A stretch of 64,000 bases of DNA from Sinomicrobium oceani (GCF_900119185.1 NZ_FPJE01000007.1:158557-222556); one strand, 5' to 3'; counted from the stretch's first letter, positions 26,958 to 37,018 are shown. A program made the numbers and translations. Notes: a model not told the origin generated them from the letters alone.

Positions 26958-27968
26958 TTATTCCAGGACCGAATAATCTCCGATGCTCACACTGGTAAAT
27001 GAACCGTCGAACCTGGCATGATTACCGATCATGGCATTGTCCAGATCTGCATTTTTGATGATCGCCCTGGTTTGCACCAGGCTGTTCCTGATCACCGTAT
27101 TTTCCACAAAGCATCCGTCTCCCAGGGACACATAAGGGCCGACCTTTGTATTCTTCAGCACCACATTTTCGCCGATATAACAAGGGGGGATGATCTCCGA
27201 ATTCTCCAGGGTCACCGTATCGGAAACCAGGTTTTTACCGTCTTCATGCAGAAAACCCAGCATTCTGGCATTGGTATCTACGGTTACTTCCTTGTTTCCG
27301 CAATCCATCCACTCATCGACCTTACCGGGCACAAACTTCATGCCTTTTTCCATCATGCCCTTGATACCGTCATTGATCTGGTATTCTCCTCCATGAATGA
27401 TATTTTCGTCGAGTACGCGCTGTAATTCTGTCTTCAGCACACCGCCCTCTTTAAAATAATAGATACCGATCACGGCCAGGTCGGAGACAAATGCGGCTGG
27501 TTTTTCGACCAGGCCTGCAATTTCCCGCTTTTCACCGAGCTCTACTACACCATAGGCCTGCGGGTTATCTACCTGCTTTACCCAGATCACGCTGTCTGCG
27601 CTTTCATCGAGCGTAAAATCGGCTTTAAAAAGAGTATCTGCATAGGCAATGACGCAGGGCCCGGAGAGGGAGTCTGCCGCGCACATGATGGCGTGGCCGG
27701 TTCCCAGCGGTTTGTCCTGGTAATATATGGTTCCCCGGGCTCCGAGGTTATCGGCTATCCCCAACAGGGTTTTCTCTATTTCACGGCCAAAATCATCTTT
27801 GATAATAAAAGCCACCTCTTCTACCTCCTGTTTCAGGACACCGGCGATATCTTCTACCAGCCGTTGTACGATGGGTTTCCCCGCAATAGGTATCAGTGGT
27901 TTGGGCACCGTAAGGGTGTGCGGACGCAGGCGCGATCCGCGGCCAGCCATGGGTACGATTATTTTCAT
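26958..27968 (-). CDS. sugar-phosphate nucleotidyltransferase
   Basis: About 336 residues from the ATG at 27968. The N-terminus holds the nucleotidyltransferase signature MAGRGSRLRPHTLTVPKPL and a second LIPIAGKPIVQ motif (G-x-G-x-R and the PKP lysine). A left-handed beta-helix follows at the C-terminus (about 245-336; hexapeptide-like NVVLKNTKVGPYVSLGDGC). It makes an NDP-sugar, probably for glucose-1-phosphate or a related sugar; the exact nucleotide is not determined. It lies next to dut and a flippase. Confidence 0.92.
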   Translation of the reverse strand: MKIIVPMAGRGSRLRPHTLTVPKPLIPIAGKPIVQRLVEDIAGVLKQEVEEVAFIIKDDFGREIEKTLLGIADNLGARGTIYYQDKPLGTGHAIMCAADSLSGPCVIAYADTLFKADFTLDESADSVIWVKQVDNPQAYGVVELGEKREIAGLVEKPAAFVSDLAVIGIYYFKEGGVLKTELQRVLDENIIHGGEYQINDGIKGMMEKGMKFVPGKVDEWMDCGNKEVTVDTNARMLGFLHEDGKNLVSDTVTLENSEIIPPCYIGENVVLKNTKVGPYVSLGDGCFVENTVIRNSLVQTRAIIKNADLDNAMIGNHARFDGSFTSVSIGDYSVLE

Positions 27969-28095
27969 GTGTGTGGTGTTTTTCAAAAAGGGAATATACT
28001 GATCGGCTCCCTGTGGGTCCAAAAAATATAGTCCCGGTATTTATGATATCATTCGTTCGTATAGTGTTTTGTGCTGTGCAATATTCCGGGGCCTG

Positions 28096-28530
28096 TTACC
28101 TGACCCCCGTACTCCCGAAACCTCCTTCGCCCCGGATCGTTTCGGAAAGGCTTTCTACGGTCTCCCATCCGGCCCTCTCGTGTTTTGCGATAACCAATTG
28201 TGCAATACGCTCCCCGTCTTCCACTACAAAATCGGTGTCGGACAAATTTACGAGTATCACCCCGATCTCCCCGCGGTAATCCGCATCTATGGTACCCGGA
28301 GCGTTAAGAACGGTTACTCCCTTTTTGGCGGCCAGACCGCTACGCGGACGTACCTGGGCCTCGAACCCTACGGGCAATTCGATAAACAGCCCTGTTTTTA
28401 CTATAGCCCTTTGCAGGGGTTTCAACACTACAGGTTCCGTAAGGTCAGCCCTGAGATCCATGCCTGCCGAAGCAACAGTTTCATAGTTAGGTAACGCATG
28501 TTTGGACCTGTTCATTATTTTTATTGTCAT
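28096..28530 (-). CDS. dut: dUTP diphosphatase
   Basis: The 144-residue protein is the usual size for a trimeric dUTPase. All five motifs are present: [47 protein letters not shown] and the C-terminal GEGGFGSTG. It hydrolyses dUTP to dUMP and diphosphate. It lies between the flippase and nucleotidyltransferase genes, an arrangement common in Flavobacteriaceae. Confidence 0.97.
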   Translation of the reverse strand: MTIKIMNRSKHALPNYETVASAGMDLRADLTEPVVLKPLQRAIVKTGLFIELPVGFEAQVRPRSGLAAKKGVTVLNAPGTIDADYRGEIGVILVNLSDTDFVVEDGERIAQLVIAKHERAGWETVESLSETIRGEGGFGSTGVR

Positions 28531-28606
28531 TTTTTTGTGTTTTTTTTATTTAAAAGTATGCCGTCCTAACGATTTTCCGGCCCCCTGCCCCAACCGTGCA
28601 GGTATC

Positions 28607-30067
28607 TTATCGCTTCAGAAACACCCTGCTGAGTTCTTTCCGTTCCAGGTAGAACACCATGGCCAAAAATATTAAAAGTAACACACTACCTATAAGGATG
28701 TTACTATCCAGTACATAGAAAGAAACAAAGGAGAAAAGAACAGAAACCGAAAGGTATGCTCCTATCTTTTTAAGGTCATAGGGTACGGGATAATGTTTTT
28801 GCCCCAGAAAATAAGACAGTACCATCATACTGCCGTAAGCGGCCAGCGTGGTGATCGCCGCTCCTTTATAGCCTATGGCAGGAATCAGTATAAAATTGAG
28901 CACCAGGGTGATCACCGCCCCGGTTACCGATATATAAGCCCCGTACCGGGTTTTATCCGTAATCTTATACCATACCGAAAGGTTGTGATAAATACCCAGG
29001 CACAGGTTGCCCAGAATAATCATCGGCACGACACTGAGAGCTTCCCAATAGGAAGGGTTGCGGATGAGCAAGACCTTCAGCACATCTATATACACCATAA
29101 CCCCGAGCAATATACATGCTCCGAAGATCACGAAGTACTGGGTAACCAATGCATAGGTTTCGGGGGCATTCTTGTGCTTGGCATAACTAAAGAAAAAAGG
29201 TTCTACCCCGAGGCGGAATGCCGTGGCATACAGCGTCATAAACGTAGCGATCTTAATACAAGCTGCATATTCCCCCACTTCGCCTTTGGCGATATCATCG
29301 GGCAACAGGAAGTCGAGCAGCAAACGGTCGAAAACTTCGTTGACCGTGTAGGCAAGCCCGGCGATCAGTACCGGCCAGGCATACCGCATCATCCTTTTCC
29401 ACAGCGCCTTGTCGAAATGCCACCGGATATGACGGAATCCGGGGACCAGGACCAGGAAAGTCAGCCCGCTGGCCACCAGGTTGGAAATAAAAATATAAGC
29501 GATCTCAAAGTCCCGTATGTAAAGACGGTCCCATAGCCCGCCTTCTTCTTCTGCGGCAAGCCGGGGTAATAACACCAGGAAAAAGACATTAAGCCCGAGG
29601 TTAACGGCCACATTACCGATCTTGATATACGTGTAAACCAACGGTTTTTGTATGGCGCGAAGCCTCGCAAAGGGAATGATGGCAAAAGCGTCCAGCGCCA
29701 GTATCCATATCGTATAGACGATATACCGGGTATCGATATCGGCCCATTGTGCCAACGTATCCCGCATGGACAGCGCAGCAAACAAAAAGACCAGGGTAGT
29801 CAGGATAATAGATGTAAATGAAGTGCTGGTTACCTTCTCCTTATCTTCCTCCGCATTGAAAAAACGAAAAAAAGCAGTCTCCATACCGTAAGCGAGGATC
29901 ACATTAAATAGCGCTATCCAGGAGTACACAATACTCAGTTCGCCATATTCTTCTTTGGGCAGAATATCAGTATAGAGGGGCACCAGGATAAAATTGAGCA
30001 TCCTGGGCAGAACGGTAGCCAGTCCGTAAATAAATGTATGCTTGAAAAGTCTTTGAAGTGCACCCAA
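28607..30067 (-). CDS. polysaccharide flippase, Wzx-like (MATE/MOP superfamily)
   Basis: The 486-residue protein has 12-14 membrane helices and begins MGALQRLFKHTFIYGLATVLPRMLNFIL, the polysaccharide biosynthesis (PF01943-like) pattern, with polysaccharide_biosynthesis C-terminal region. It should move undecaprenyl-linked sugar units across the inner membrane. It is separated from dut by about 76 bp and shares its direction. Confidence 0.88.
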   Translation of the reverse strand: MGALQRLFKHTFIYGLATVLPRMLNFILVPLYTDILPKEEYGELSIVYSWIALFNVILAYGMETAFFRFFNAEEDKEKVTSTSFTSIILTTLVFLFAALSMRDTLAQWADIDTRYIVYTIWILALDAFAIIPFARLRAIQKPLVYTYIKIGNVAVNLGLNVFFLVLLPRLAAEEEGGLWDRLYIRDFEIAYIFISNLVASGLTFLVLVPGFRHIRWHFDKALWKRMMRYAWPVLIAGLAYTVNEVFDRLLLDFLLPDDIAKGEVGEYAACIKIATFMTLYATAFRLGVEPFFFSYAKHKNAPETYALVTQYFVIFGACILLGVMVYIDVLKVLLIRNPSYWEALSVVPMIILGNLCLGIYHNLSVWYKITDKTRYGAYISVTGAVITLVLNFILIPAIGYKGAAITTLAAYGSMMVLSYFLGQKHYPVPYDLKKIGAYLSVSVLFSFVSFYVLDSNILIGSVLLLIFLAMVFYLERKELSRVFLKR

Positions 30068-30184
30068 CAGTTCACCGGATTTCTGGAGGATAAAAGTATG
30101 GAAAAGTACTGAAAATCCCTAACAAACCGTTTTTTATAACACTCCGTACTTCTTCTGCAAAGCAGGAATCACCTTCGGTCCCCG

Positions 30185-30676
30185 TTAATTTCTTCCCGGG
30201 TTGACCACCGTTTTTTCCTCGGTGATCCCGGAAACCTTGAAATACCGGGTTTTCCCCCTGGCGACATAGCTTACCACAGCTTCGTCATCCTCCAGCTCAA
30301 AAGGCGATGGCCCGGGCAACTCAGGCGGGCGGTTTCCCACTTCTTTTTTCGGGTCGGCATGCATAATGATATCCTGTTTCGGTTTATGGACAAACCAGCC
30401 GATGTACACCAGGTAATTTCCGCGCTGCACTTTCTCCAGCTTTGCCCCTTTCCCCCGATAGTACACACTATCCAGCAAGACATCACTTTCTGAGGTCACC
30501 GGGATAAAGATGGTCGTTCCGGAACCCGGCTTTGCCCCGTTGCGCCAGTTTTCCGTAACCACATTACCCAGTTCGAGCCCTTCCGGACGGGCCGTAACCT
30601 GTTTTCGCGAGCCCGCACAGCTCAACAGGACCGACATCAGGAGCAGTCCCGAACATCTGTATACGAATCTTTTCAT
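30185..30676 (-). CDS. lipoprotein of unknown function
   Basis: 163 residues from the ATG at 30676, with a lipobox at LLSC and a mature part starting AGSRKQ. The rest is beta-rich and mentions no known motif (YIGWFVHKPKQDIIMHADPK). A longer frame reaching 30847 lacks a signal peptide at its start, so the shorter one is preferred. It lies between the flippase and the ATP synthase operon. The function is unknown. Confidence 0.65.
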   Translation of the reverse strand: MKRFVYRCSGLLLMSVLLSCAGSRKQVTARPEGLELGNVVTENWRNGAKPGSGTTIFIPVTSESDVLLDSVYYRGKGAKLEKVQRGNYLVYIGWFVHKPKQDIIMHADPKKEVGNRPPELPGPSPFELEDDEAVVSYVARGKTRYFKVSGITEEKTVVNPGRN

Positions 30677-30793
30677 AAGCCTTATATTTAAAATGGTCAT
30701 CCCGATACCGGGAAAATCCCTGCTTTTATAATTCTTTGACAAATTTAATGCCAGTCTTATCATTGTTCCCCCGGTTCCGCCGGACAACGTCAT

Positions 30794-30824
30794 AAAAAAA
30801 CCCGCAGGAACAGGTCCTGCGGGT
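30794..30824 (-). terminator. intrinsic terminator of the ATP synthase operon
   Basis: In minus orientation, ACCCGCAGGA, a 5-nt loop and TCCTGCGGGT are followed by seven T. It lies 50 bp after the atpG stop codon. Confidence 0.85.
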
Positions 30825-30873
30825 CTTATACATGTATTTTTTATCAAGCTTCCGGAAATCTCCGGACTTGTGC

Positions 30874-31734
30874 TTAACCGTTCAATGCTTCCGCTCCACC
30901 TACGATTTCCAATATTTCATTGGTAATAGCGGCCTGACGGGCCTTGTTATAGGTAAGTTTCAACTGATCTCTCAGTTCTTTGGCGTTGTCGGTAGCCTTG
31001 TGCATTGCCGTCATCCGGGCCCCGTGCTCGGAGGCAAATGAATCGCGAATAGCTTTGTAAAGCTGTGTTTTCAGCGACTTGGGGATCAATGTTTCGACGA
31101 TCTCCTCCCTGGACGGCTCAAAAATATAATCGGAAGCCGGTTCTTTCTCTTCTGCTACGGGAACGATAGGCAAAAACTGTTCGGTCCTCACTTCCTGCGT
31201 AGCGGCGTTTTTGAAGTGATTGTACAACAATACAATCTTATCGTAAGCACCGTCGACATACAAAGACATCAATCGTTCTGCGATATCCGATACATGGTCG
31301 AAAGTAAGATCATCAAAAATCTCGTTATGATTTTCAATCACCGCACCTGATTTCCGAAGTACATCATCACCTTTTTTACCGATGGTCATAAAATCCACCT
31401 GCTTACCGGTGAAGGTTGTCGCAGCTACCTGCCTGGCCTCTTTGATCACATTGGTATTAAAAGCTCCGCAAAGTCCACGGTTGGAAGTAATAACCACAGC
31501 AAGCACTTTTTTCACCTCACGCTGCGCTGCATAAGCACTGCCGGAGTCTCCTTCGAGTGAAGCGCTGAGCCCCTGCAGCAACTCCGTGAGTTTCTCTGCA
31601 TAAGGCCGCATGGCTGTGATGGCATCCTGCGCTTTTTTCAACTTTGCAGCAGACACCATTTTCATGGCGCTGGTAATCTGCATCGTAGAGGATACCGACA
31701 CTATTCTTCCGCGTATTTCTTTTAAGTTTGCCAT
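30874..31734 (-). CDS. atpG: ATP synthase F1, gamma subunit
   Basis: The 286-residue protein is the rotor shaft of F1. The N-terminus, MANLKEIRGRIVSVSSTMQITSAMKMV, and C-terminus, MHKATDNAKELRDQLKLTYNKARQAAITNEILEIV, form the two coiled-coil helices. It is the last gene of the operon and 76 bp downstream of atpA. atpD and atpC are absent, so beta and epsilon must be encoded elsewhere, as usual in Bacteroidota. Confidence 0.97.
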   Translation of the reverse strand: MANLKEIRGRIVSVSSTMQITSAMKMVSAAKLKKAQDAITAMRPYAEKLTELLQGLSASLEGDSGSAYAAQREVKKVLAVVITSNRGLCGAFNTNVIKEARQVAATTFTGKQVDFMTIGKKGDDVLRKSGAVIENHNEIFDDLTFDHVSDIAERLMSLYVDGAYDKIVLLYNHFKNAATQEVRTEQFLPIVPVAEEKEPASDYIFEPSREEIVETLIPKSLKTQLYKAIRDSFASEHGARMTAMHKATDNAKELRDQLKLTYNKARQAAITNEILEIVGGAEALNG

Positions 31735-31810
31735 ATTTTTAATTCGCTAATTCGGCCGTATGTCCATCGAAGCGTTTATCATCGACGTGACAGCCCGGCT
31801 AATTATCCCG

Positions 31811-33388
31811 TTAGTTGTACTTCCCTGAAAGCTCCTTAGCCACTGAAGTCAGTGTATCCGTAACTTCATCGGTAAGTTTTCCCTGCTTTAACAGATCCAG
31901 GATGTTCCTGTGTTTGGCATTCAGGTATTCCAGGTAATCTTTCTCGAATTCTTTCACCTTGTCTACCGGTACGTTTCTCAGGAGGTTTTTAGACCCTGCA
32001 TAGATAATGGCTACCTGATCTTCTACCGTAAACGGATCGTTCTGTGCCTGTTTCAGGATCTCCACGTTTCTCCTCCCTTTCTCAATAACGCTGAGTGTAG
32101 CGGCATCAAGGTCGGAACCGAACTTGGCGAATGCTTCGAGTTCGCGGAATTGTGCCTGGTCGAGTTTCAGCGTACCGGCCACTTTTTTCATGGACTTGAT
32201 CTGTGCCGAACCTCCGACACGGGATACGGAGATCCCCACGTTGATCGCAGGACGAACACCGGAGTTGAACAGGTCGGACTCCAGGAATATCTGTCCGTCG
32301 GTAATCGAAATCACGTTGGTCGGGATGTAAGCGGAAACGTCTCCTGCCTGTGTTTCGATGATCGGGAGTGCCGTAAGCGATCCTCCTCCTTTAACCACGG
32401 GTTTCAGGGATTCCGGAAGGTCGTTCATATCTTTTGCGATACTGTCATCCGCGATAACCTTTGCAGCACGCTCCAGCAATCTGGAGTGCAGGAAGAATAC
32501 GTCCCCGGGGTACGCCTCACGTCCCGGCGGACGACGAAGCAACAGGGAAACCTCACGATATGCAACGGCCTGCTTGGAAAGATCATCATAGATAATCAGT
32601 GCCGGTCTTCCGGTATCCCGGAAGTACTCCCCGATAGCAGCCCCTGCAAAAGGAGCATACACCTGCATAGGAGCAGGGTCGGAAGCGTTTGCCGCAACGA
32701 TAGTGGTATATGCCAGAGCGCCTTTGTCTTCGAGCGTCTTGGCAATGGCAGCAACGGTAGAGGCTTTTTGTCCTACCGCTACATATATACAGTACACGGG
32801 TTGTCCCGCGTCATAAAATTCTTTCTGATTGAGGATGGTATCGATACAAACCGTTGTTTTACCGGTCTGACGGTCGCCGATAACAAGCTCCCGCTGCCCA
32901 CGTCCTACGGGGATCATGGCATCTATAGCTTTTACACCCGTCTGCAACGGCTCATTTACCGGCTGACGGAAGATTACTCCGGGGGCTTTACGCTCCAGGG
33001 GCATCTCATAAAGTTCTCCCTGGATACCTCCTTTTCCGTCGATAGGGTTACCGAGGGTATCCACGACACGACCTACAATTCCCTCACCAACATTGATAGA
33101 AGCGATCCTTTGCGTACGTTTTACGGTCGCACCTTCACGGATCTCTTTAGAAGGGCCCAACAATACTACCCCTACGTTATCTTCTTCAAGGTTAAGTACA
33201 ATACCTTCCAGGCCGGACTCAAACTCCACTAATTCCCCATACTGGGCATTAGAAAGTCCGTAAACCCTTGCGATACCGTCTCCAACCTGCAGGACCGTTC
33301 CCACTTCATCCAGAGAAGCTCCCGCTTCAAACCCGGATAACTGCTTCTTTAATATTGCTGATACTTCAGCCGGATTAACTTCTGCCAT
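31811..33388 (-). CDS. atpA: ATP synthase F1, alpha subunit
   Basis: The 525-residue protein carries the Walker A sequence GDRQTGKT (about 170), the regulatory-site motif [32 protein letters not shown], and the family end [12 protein letters not shown]. It is the non-catalytic nucleotide-binding subunit of F1. Its start ATG is at 33388, 88 bp after atpH. Confidence 0.98.
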   Translation of the reverse strand: MAEVNPAEVSAILKKQLSGFEAGASLDEVGTVLQVGDGIARVYGLSNAQYGELVEFESGLEGIVLNLEEDNVGVVLLGPSKEIREGATVKRTQRIASINVGEGIVGRVVDTLGNPIDGKGGIQGELYEMPLERKAPGVIFRQPVNEPLQTGVKAIDAMIPVGRGQRELVIGDRQTGKTTVCIDTILNQKEFYDAGQPVYCIYVAVGQKASTVAAIAKTLEDKGALAYTTIVAANASDPAPMQVYAPFAGAAIGEYFRDTGRPALIIYDDLSKQAVAYREVSLLLRRPPGREAYPGDVFFLHSRLLERAAKVIADDSIAKDMNDLPESLKPVVKGGGSLTALPIIETQAGDVSAYIPTNVISITDGQIFLESDLFNSGVRPAINVGISVSRVGGSAQIKSMKKVAGTLKLDQAQFRELEAFAKFGSDLDAATLSVIEKGRRNVEILKQAQNDPFTVEDQVAIIYAGSKNLLRNVPVDKVKEFEKDYLEYLNAKHRNILDLLKQGKLTDEVTDTLTSVAKELSGKYN

Positions 33389-33476
33389 CTTTATTCTTGG
33401 TGTTTAGCGACCGGACACCGGGCCTGCAGGTAAGCAGGGAATATCCAGCCTCATTTTTAATTGTACTATATTCTAA

Positions 33477-34013
33477 TTAATTATAGGAAAACTTTCTCTT
33501 CAAATCATTGAACCTGTTGGCGAGGCTTGCATTGTACTGCAAATCACCGATACGGAGTATAAATCCTCCGATGATGCTTTCGTCAACGATATTCTTCAAC
33601 GTCGCATCCTTACCGGTCAGTTCTTTTACTTTTTGCAAAACTCCTGCCTTCAGACGATCTGTCAGCGGCACTGCCGTAGTTACTACGGCGAGTTGCTTTC
33701 CGTGACGCTCGTCATAAAGCACTACATACTGCCGCGCTACTTCACCCAGCAGGTTTATTCTGTTGTTTTCGGCCAGCACACTGATCAGGTCTGACGAAAT
33801 TTTATGGACGGATGCAAATATTTCCTGTAGGGCAGCCTTTTTGACTTCTGCTTTTACCACCGGGCTTTTAAGCACAAGCTGAAGGTCCCTGCTTTGGGAT
33901 ACCGTATTTTTCACCAGCTCCATATCCGCGTACACGGTTTTTACCGCATCCTGTTCTCTGGCCAGTGCCAGGACGGCTTTCGCATAACGTATTGCTGCTC
34001 TCGTTCCTGCCAT
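33477..34013 (-). CDS. atpH: ATP synthase F1, delta subunit
   Basis: The 178-residue protein has the delta/OSCP pattern: MAGTRAAIRYAKAVLALA at the start and VDESIIGGFILRIGDLQYNASLANRFNDLKR at the end. It links F1 to the peripheral stalk. Only 6 bp separate it from atpF. Confidence 0.96.
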   Translation of the reverse strand: MAGTRAAIRYAKAVLALAREQDAVKTVYADMELVKNTVSQSRDLQLVLKSPVVKAEVKKAALQEIFASVHKISSDLISVLAENNRINLLGEVARQYVVLYDERHGKQLAVVTTAVPLTDRLKAGVLQKVKELTGKDATLKNIVDESIIGGFILRIGDLQYNASLANRFNDLKRKFSYN

Positions 34014-34019
34014 GGTCGA

Positions 34020-34517
34020 TTAGTTTAACGTAGTATCTACTTCCCCGAGCATATTTCCTACCAGCTCCAGTTGTTTGTCTTTATCGGAGAACTCCTGCTT
34101 CACCACTTTTTCGGCGATCTCTACGGAAAGGCTTGCCACCTGGTTTTTCAACTCGGCGAGGGCCGCTCTTTTTTCTCCTTCGATTGCCGCTTTGGCCTGG
34201 GCAATGATCTTACTCCCCTGCTCCTGGGCTTCTTCCTTGGCATCGGCTATGATCTTCTCTTTCATTTCACGGGCCTCTTTGAGCAGGCTGTCGCGCTCCG
34301 CACGTGCTTCTTTGAGAATACGCTCGTTATCTGCTTTCAGGTTCTGCATTTCCTTACGGGCTTCTTCAGCTGCCGCAAGTGCATCATTAATGGAGGTCTC
34401 CCGGCTCTTTACAGCCCCGAGGATCGGCTTCCACGCATATTTGCGCAATAATACCAGCAGGATAACAAATACCAGTACCGTCCAAAATATCAAACTTTCA
34501 GGATGCGTAATATTCAT
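34020..34517 (-). CDS. atpF: ATP synthase Fo, b subunit
   Basis: The 165-residue protein has one N-terminal membrane helix (LIFWTVLVFVILLVLLRKYAWKPIL) and a long charged coiled-coil, the usual b subunit (peripheral stalk). It is expressed downstream of the hairpin between atpE and atpF. Confidence 0.97.
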   Translation of the reverse strand: MNITHPESLIFWTVLVFVILLVLLRKYAWKPILGAVKSRETSINDALAAAEEARKEMQNLKADNERILKEARAERDSLLKEAREMKEKIIADAKEEAQEQGSKIIAQAKAAIEGEKRAALAELKNQVASLSVEIAEKVVKQEFSDKDKQLELVGNMLGEVDTTLN

Positions 34518-34551
34518 TTTCTATATATAATTTAAGTCCTTCCGTACAAAT

Positions 34552-34589
34552 AAACAAAAAACCACCCCGTAACCAACCGTTACGGAGTG
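34552..34589 (-). terminator. hairpin with U-tract between atpE and atpF
   Basis: In minus orientation, CACTCCGTAAC pairs with GTTACGGGGTG over a GGTTG loop (11 bp, one G-U pair) and is followed by GTTTTTTGTTT. It begins 13 bp after the atpE stop codon. It fits an intrinsic terminator or attenuator inside the operon. Confidence 0.65.
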
Positions 34590-34601
34590 TGTTTCTTTAC
34601 A

Positions 34602-34802
34602 TTAACCTTTCATCAGTGCAACAACTACTGCAAACAGGGCAACACCTTCGATAAGGGCTGCAGCAATAATCATAGCAGTCTGAATTTTTGAAGCCGCTTC
34701 GGGTTGACGCGCAATAGCGTCCATCGCAGATCCACCGATCTTTCCGATACCAATACCTGCAGCAATCGCAGCCAATCCGGCTCCTATTCCAGCTAAAATC
34801 AT
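34602..34802 (-). CDS. atpE: ATP synthase Fo, c subunit
   Basis: The c-ring subunit (66 residues from the ATG at 34802) has two membrane helices joined by the loop ARQPEA and a GxGxGxG-type first helix. The ion-binding acid is Glu in ALIEGVALFAVV. The residues around it look like the H+ type rather than the Na+ type, by eye. A start 27 bases upstream (34829) would add nine residues. The gene is followed by the hairpin described above. Confidence 0.95.
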   Translation of the reverse strand: MILAGIGAGLAAIAAGIGIGKIGGSAMDAIARQPEAASKIQTAMIIAAALIEGVALFAVVVALMKG

Positions 34803-34855
34803 AGTTAAAAATTTTATATAGTTACTCAATTAAACTCTAAACAAAAACTCCGCTC

Positions 34856-35932
34856 CTAATGGTGATCTTCTACAGCCTGACCAATAAACAGGGCAGAAAG
34901 CAACGTGAACACATAGGCCTGTAAAGCGGCTACCAGCAACTCCAGCACAAACATAAACAACGCAAAGGCGATGGACACGGGCGCTACGGCGGCAGTCTTA
35001 AAAATAAATATCAGTGAAAAAAGACTCAGGATCACGATATGCCCTGCCGTAATGTTGGCAAAAAGACGCACCATCAACGCAAAAGGCTTGGTAAACATCC
35101 CCAGCACTTCCACGGGGATCATGATCAGGAGTAAGGGTTTCGGTACTCCCGGCGTGGCAAATATATGCCCCCAGTACTGCTTGTTCCCGCTAAACGTGGT
35201 AATCAGGAACGTAATGACAGCCAGTACGCCCGTAAACACGATATCATTGGTCAGGGTCCCGGAAAACGGGAAGAACGGGATCAGTCCGAAAAGGTTACCC
35301 AACCAGATCAGGAAAAATACGGTCAGCAGGTATGGCATATACCGCTCGTATTTCTTCTTCCCGATATTGGGTATGGCAATCTCGTTGCGCACAAAGAGAA
35401 TAAGCGGCTCCATAAAACCGGCCAGCCCCCTGGGTGCACCCTGGTGTTTTTTGTAAGACCGGGCTACGGGTATAAATATAAGCAGCATGAGTGCCGCAGC
35501 TAAAAACAAGGTAAAAACGTTTTTCGTAATCGAAAAATTCAACGGCCTGTCATTGGCCGGATGATGCTCCGCATCAAAATCGAGAGCGCCGTTTGCCCCG
35601 GCATAGTAAATCTCATCGTGATAGCGCACAAACTTCATTCCCTTTTTGTCTACGACGACCTCCCCGGCCTCATCGTGATGAAACTCGGAAGACATAAAGG
35701 TCACCAGCCCGTTGTCCGTCCAGAGGATCACCGGAAGCGGGAGGGACAAATTGCCCGCGATGTGGAAATCATGCGAATCACTGATGTGGTGCATAATCAC
35801 CTCGGTAGGATCAAAGGCCTCCTCCGAACCATCCTCGGAATGGTTATTGTGATGTTCCTGGGAAAACACTGATATGGAGAACAACAGTGTTAAAAAAGCT
35901 ATAAATTTGACAGATTCTCGTGCTATCGACAT
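34856..35932 (-). CDS. atpB: ATP synthase Fo, a subunit
   Basis: The 358-residue protein is longer than the E. coli a subunit because it has a cleavable-looking signal helix and a periplasmic N-terminal extension of about 100 residues, common in Bacteroidota. The membrane part has the conserved Arg helix (MVRLFANITAGHIVI). It is the first Fo gene of the operon. Confidence 0.97.
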   Translation of the reverse strand: MSIARESVKFIAFLTLLFSISVFSQEHHNNHSEDGSEEAFDPTEVIMHHISDSHDFHIAGNLSLPLPVILWTDNGLVTFMSSEFHHDEAGEVVVDKKGMKFVRYHDEIYYAGANGALDFDAEHHPANDRPLNFSITKNVFTLFLAAALMLLIFIPVARSYKKHQGAPRGLAGFMEPLILFVRNEIAIPNIGKKKYERYMPYLLTVFFLIWLGNLFGLIPFFPFSGTLTNDIVFTGVLAVITFLITTFSGNKQYWGHIFATPGVPKPLLLIMIPVEVLGMFTKPFALMVRLFANITAGHIVILSLFSLIFIFKTAAVAPVSIAFALFMFVLELLVAALQAYVFTLLSALFIGQAVEDHH

Positions 35933-35972
35933 ATCTTTATTTCTAAAAAATACTGGTCTCGAAATTTTGGCG

Positions 35973-35980
35973 CAAAGGTA
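35973..35980 (-). promoter_or_regulatory. -7 promoter element of the atp operon
   Basis: TACCTTTG on the minus strand is a perfect TAnnTTTG match, about 40 bp before atpB. An AT-rich stretch precedes it; no canonical TTG was found at the expected spacing. Confidence 0.5.
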
Positions 35981-36031
35981 GAAATTTAATTAACAATTCC
36001 CTGTTTATAAATAAAGATTTTTTGGGATTTT

Positions 36032-36421
36032 TCAATTCTGCGCTTCCTGAACGAATTTTACCACATAATAAACTTCGATCGTTAAAAAAATAAAATACGG
36101 AATAAAGAATGCCAGTACATCCCCGACAAAGCTACCTTCCCGATCGATCAGCGGCCATAAAAAAACCACCGAAGCCATCATTCTCAGGAAACTACATCCC
36201 ATAAAAGCATATCCTGTTTTATCCGGTGAAATGTTCTTAACATACAGCAAGAACAGGTAGATGAGAAAACTCACTGCAAAATGAAAGACATAGATCGCTA
36301 TGGTAGAAAGTTGAAAATCATAACCGGTAATAACCCTGGTAATCACGGCATATTGCAGCGCACAAAGTGCCACCGTGAGGGGTAAAAGCAATTTTAAAAA
36401 AGCGACGATGTGATCTTTCAT
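36032..36421 (-). CDS. DUF6168-like membrane protein of the atp locus
   Basis: 129 residues from the ATG at 36421, with four membrane helices and little else (AFLKLLLPLTVALCALQYAV, LIYLFLLYVKNISPDKTGY). The position just upstream of atpB matches the small membrane protein found there in Flavobacteriaceae. It is likely to be related to ATP synthase assembly by position only. A longer frame to 36538 lacks similarity and is rejected. Confidence 0.7.
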   Translation of the reverse strand: MKDHIVAFLKLLLPLTVALCALQYAVITRVITGYDFQLSTIAIYVFHFAVSFLIYLFLLYVKNISPDKTGYAFMGCSFLRMMASVVFLWPLIDREGSFVGDVLAFFIPYFIFLTIEVYYVVKFVQEAQN

Positions 36422-36568
36422 CAAGGTTACGGCATTGGATACAGCCTGCAAATATAGAAGAATCTTCCGTTTTCGGGTTCGGATTAAAAAAGTCCTTTCC
36501 GTCCCACTGCCTGCAAAGACAGGAAAGAACCCGGTCATCGTGTTGGTTCACGCCCTCCCGGAGGAGCA

Positions 36569-36985
36569 CTACGCTGTTTTGCCGGCCTTCTGAGGTTCGG
36601 CATTTTTACCGAGCGGTTTCAGCTCACCGCCTTTCATGTTACAACTTGCGTTGAAAGCAGCTCCCGGCTCTACGGATAAACGGGATACGACCACGTCTCC
36701 TTCGATAACCGCAGAGGATTTTAACGACAATTGTTCGGCTACGGTCAGGTCTCCGGTAAATTTACCTTCGATATCGGCATTCACACATTCTATTTTTCCT
36801 TTGATAAAGCCGTCTTTTCCGATCACGATACGTCCGGAGGATTTGACATTTCCCTCCACTTTGCCATCGATACGGATATCGGCTTCGGAGACAATATCAC
36901 CGGTAATACGGGTATTCTTTTCAATACGGTTTGCCTGCGGAAAAGTTTCGGTAATGACTTTTCCCTTTCTGGATTCTGAAAACAT
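36569..36985 (-). CDS. bactofilin family protein
   Basis: The 138-residue protein has the bactofilin core (about 25-115), a right-handed beta-helix of repeated short turns: ITGDIVSEADIRIDGKVEGNV and GRIVIGKDGFIKGKIE. Bactofilins polymerise into cytoskeletal filaments that shape or anchor the envelope. It is encoded between porW/sprE and the atp operon. Confidence 0.92.
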   Translation of the reverse strand: MFSESRKGKVITETFPQANRIEKNTRITGDIVSEADIRIDGKVEGNVKSSGRIVIGKDGFIKGKIECVNADIEGKFTGDLTVAEQLSLKSSAVIEGDVVVSRLSVEPGAAFNASCNMKGGELKPLGKNAEPQKAGKTA

Positions 36986-37018
36986 TCTGGGGTACGTTTA
37001 TGATTATAATTAAAGTAT

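Noticed and set aside
31910..33232. 440-codon plus-strand frame opposite atpA
   Set aside because: It is an antisense shadow of atpA; its translation is Cys- and Arg-rich and has no family features.
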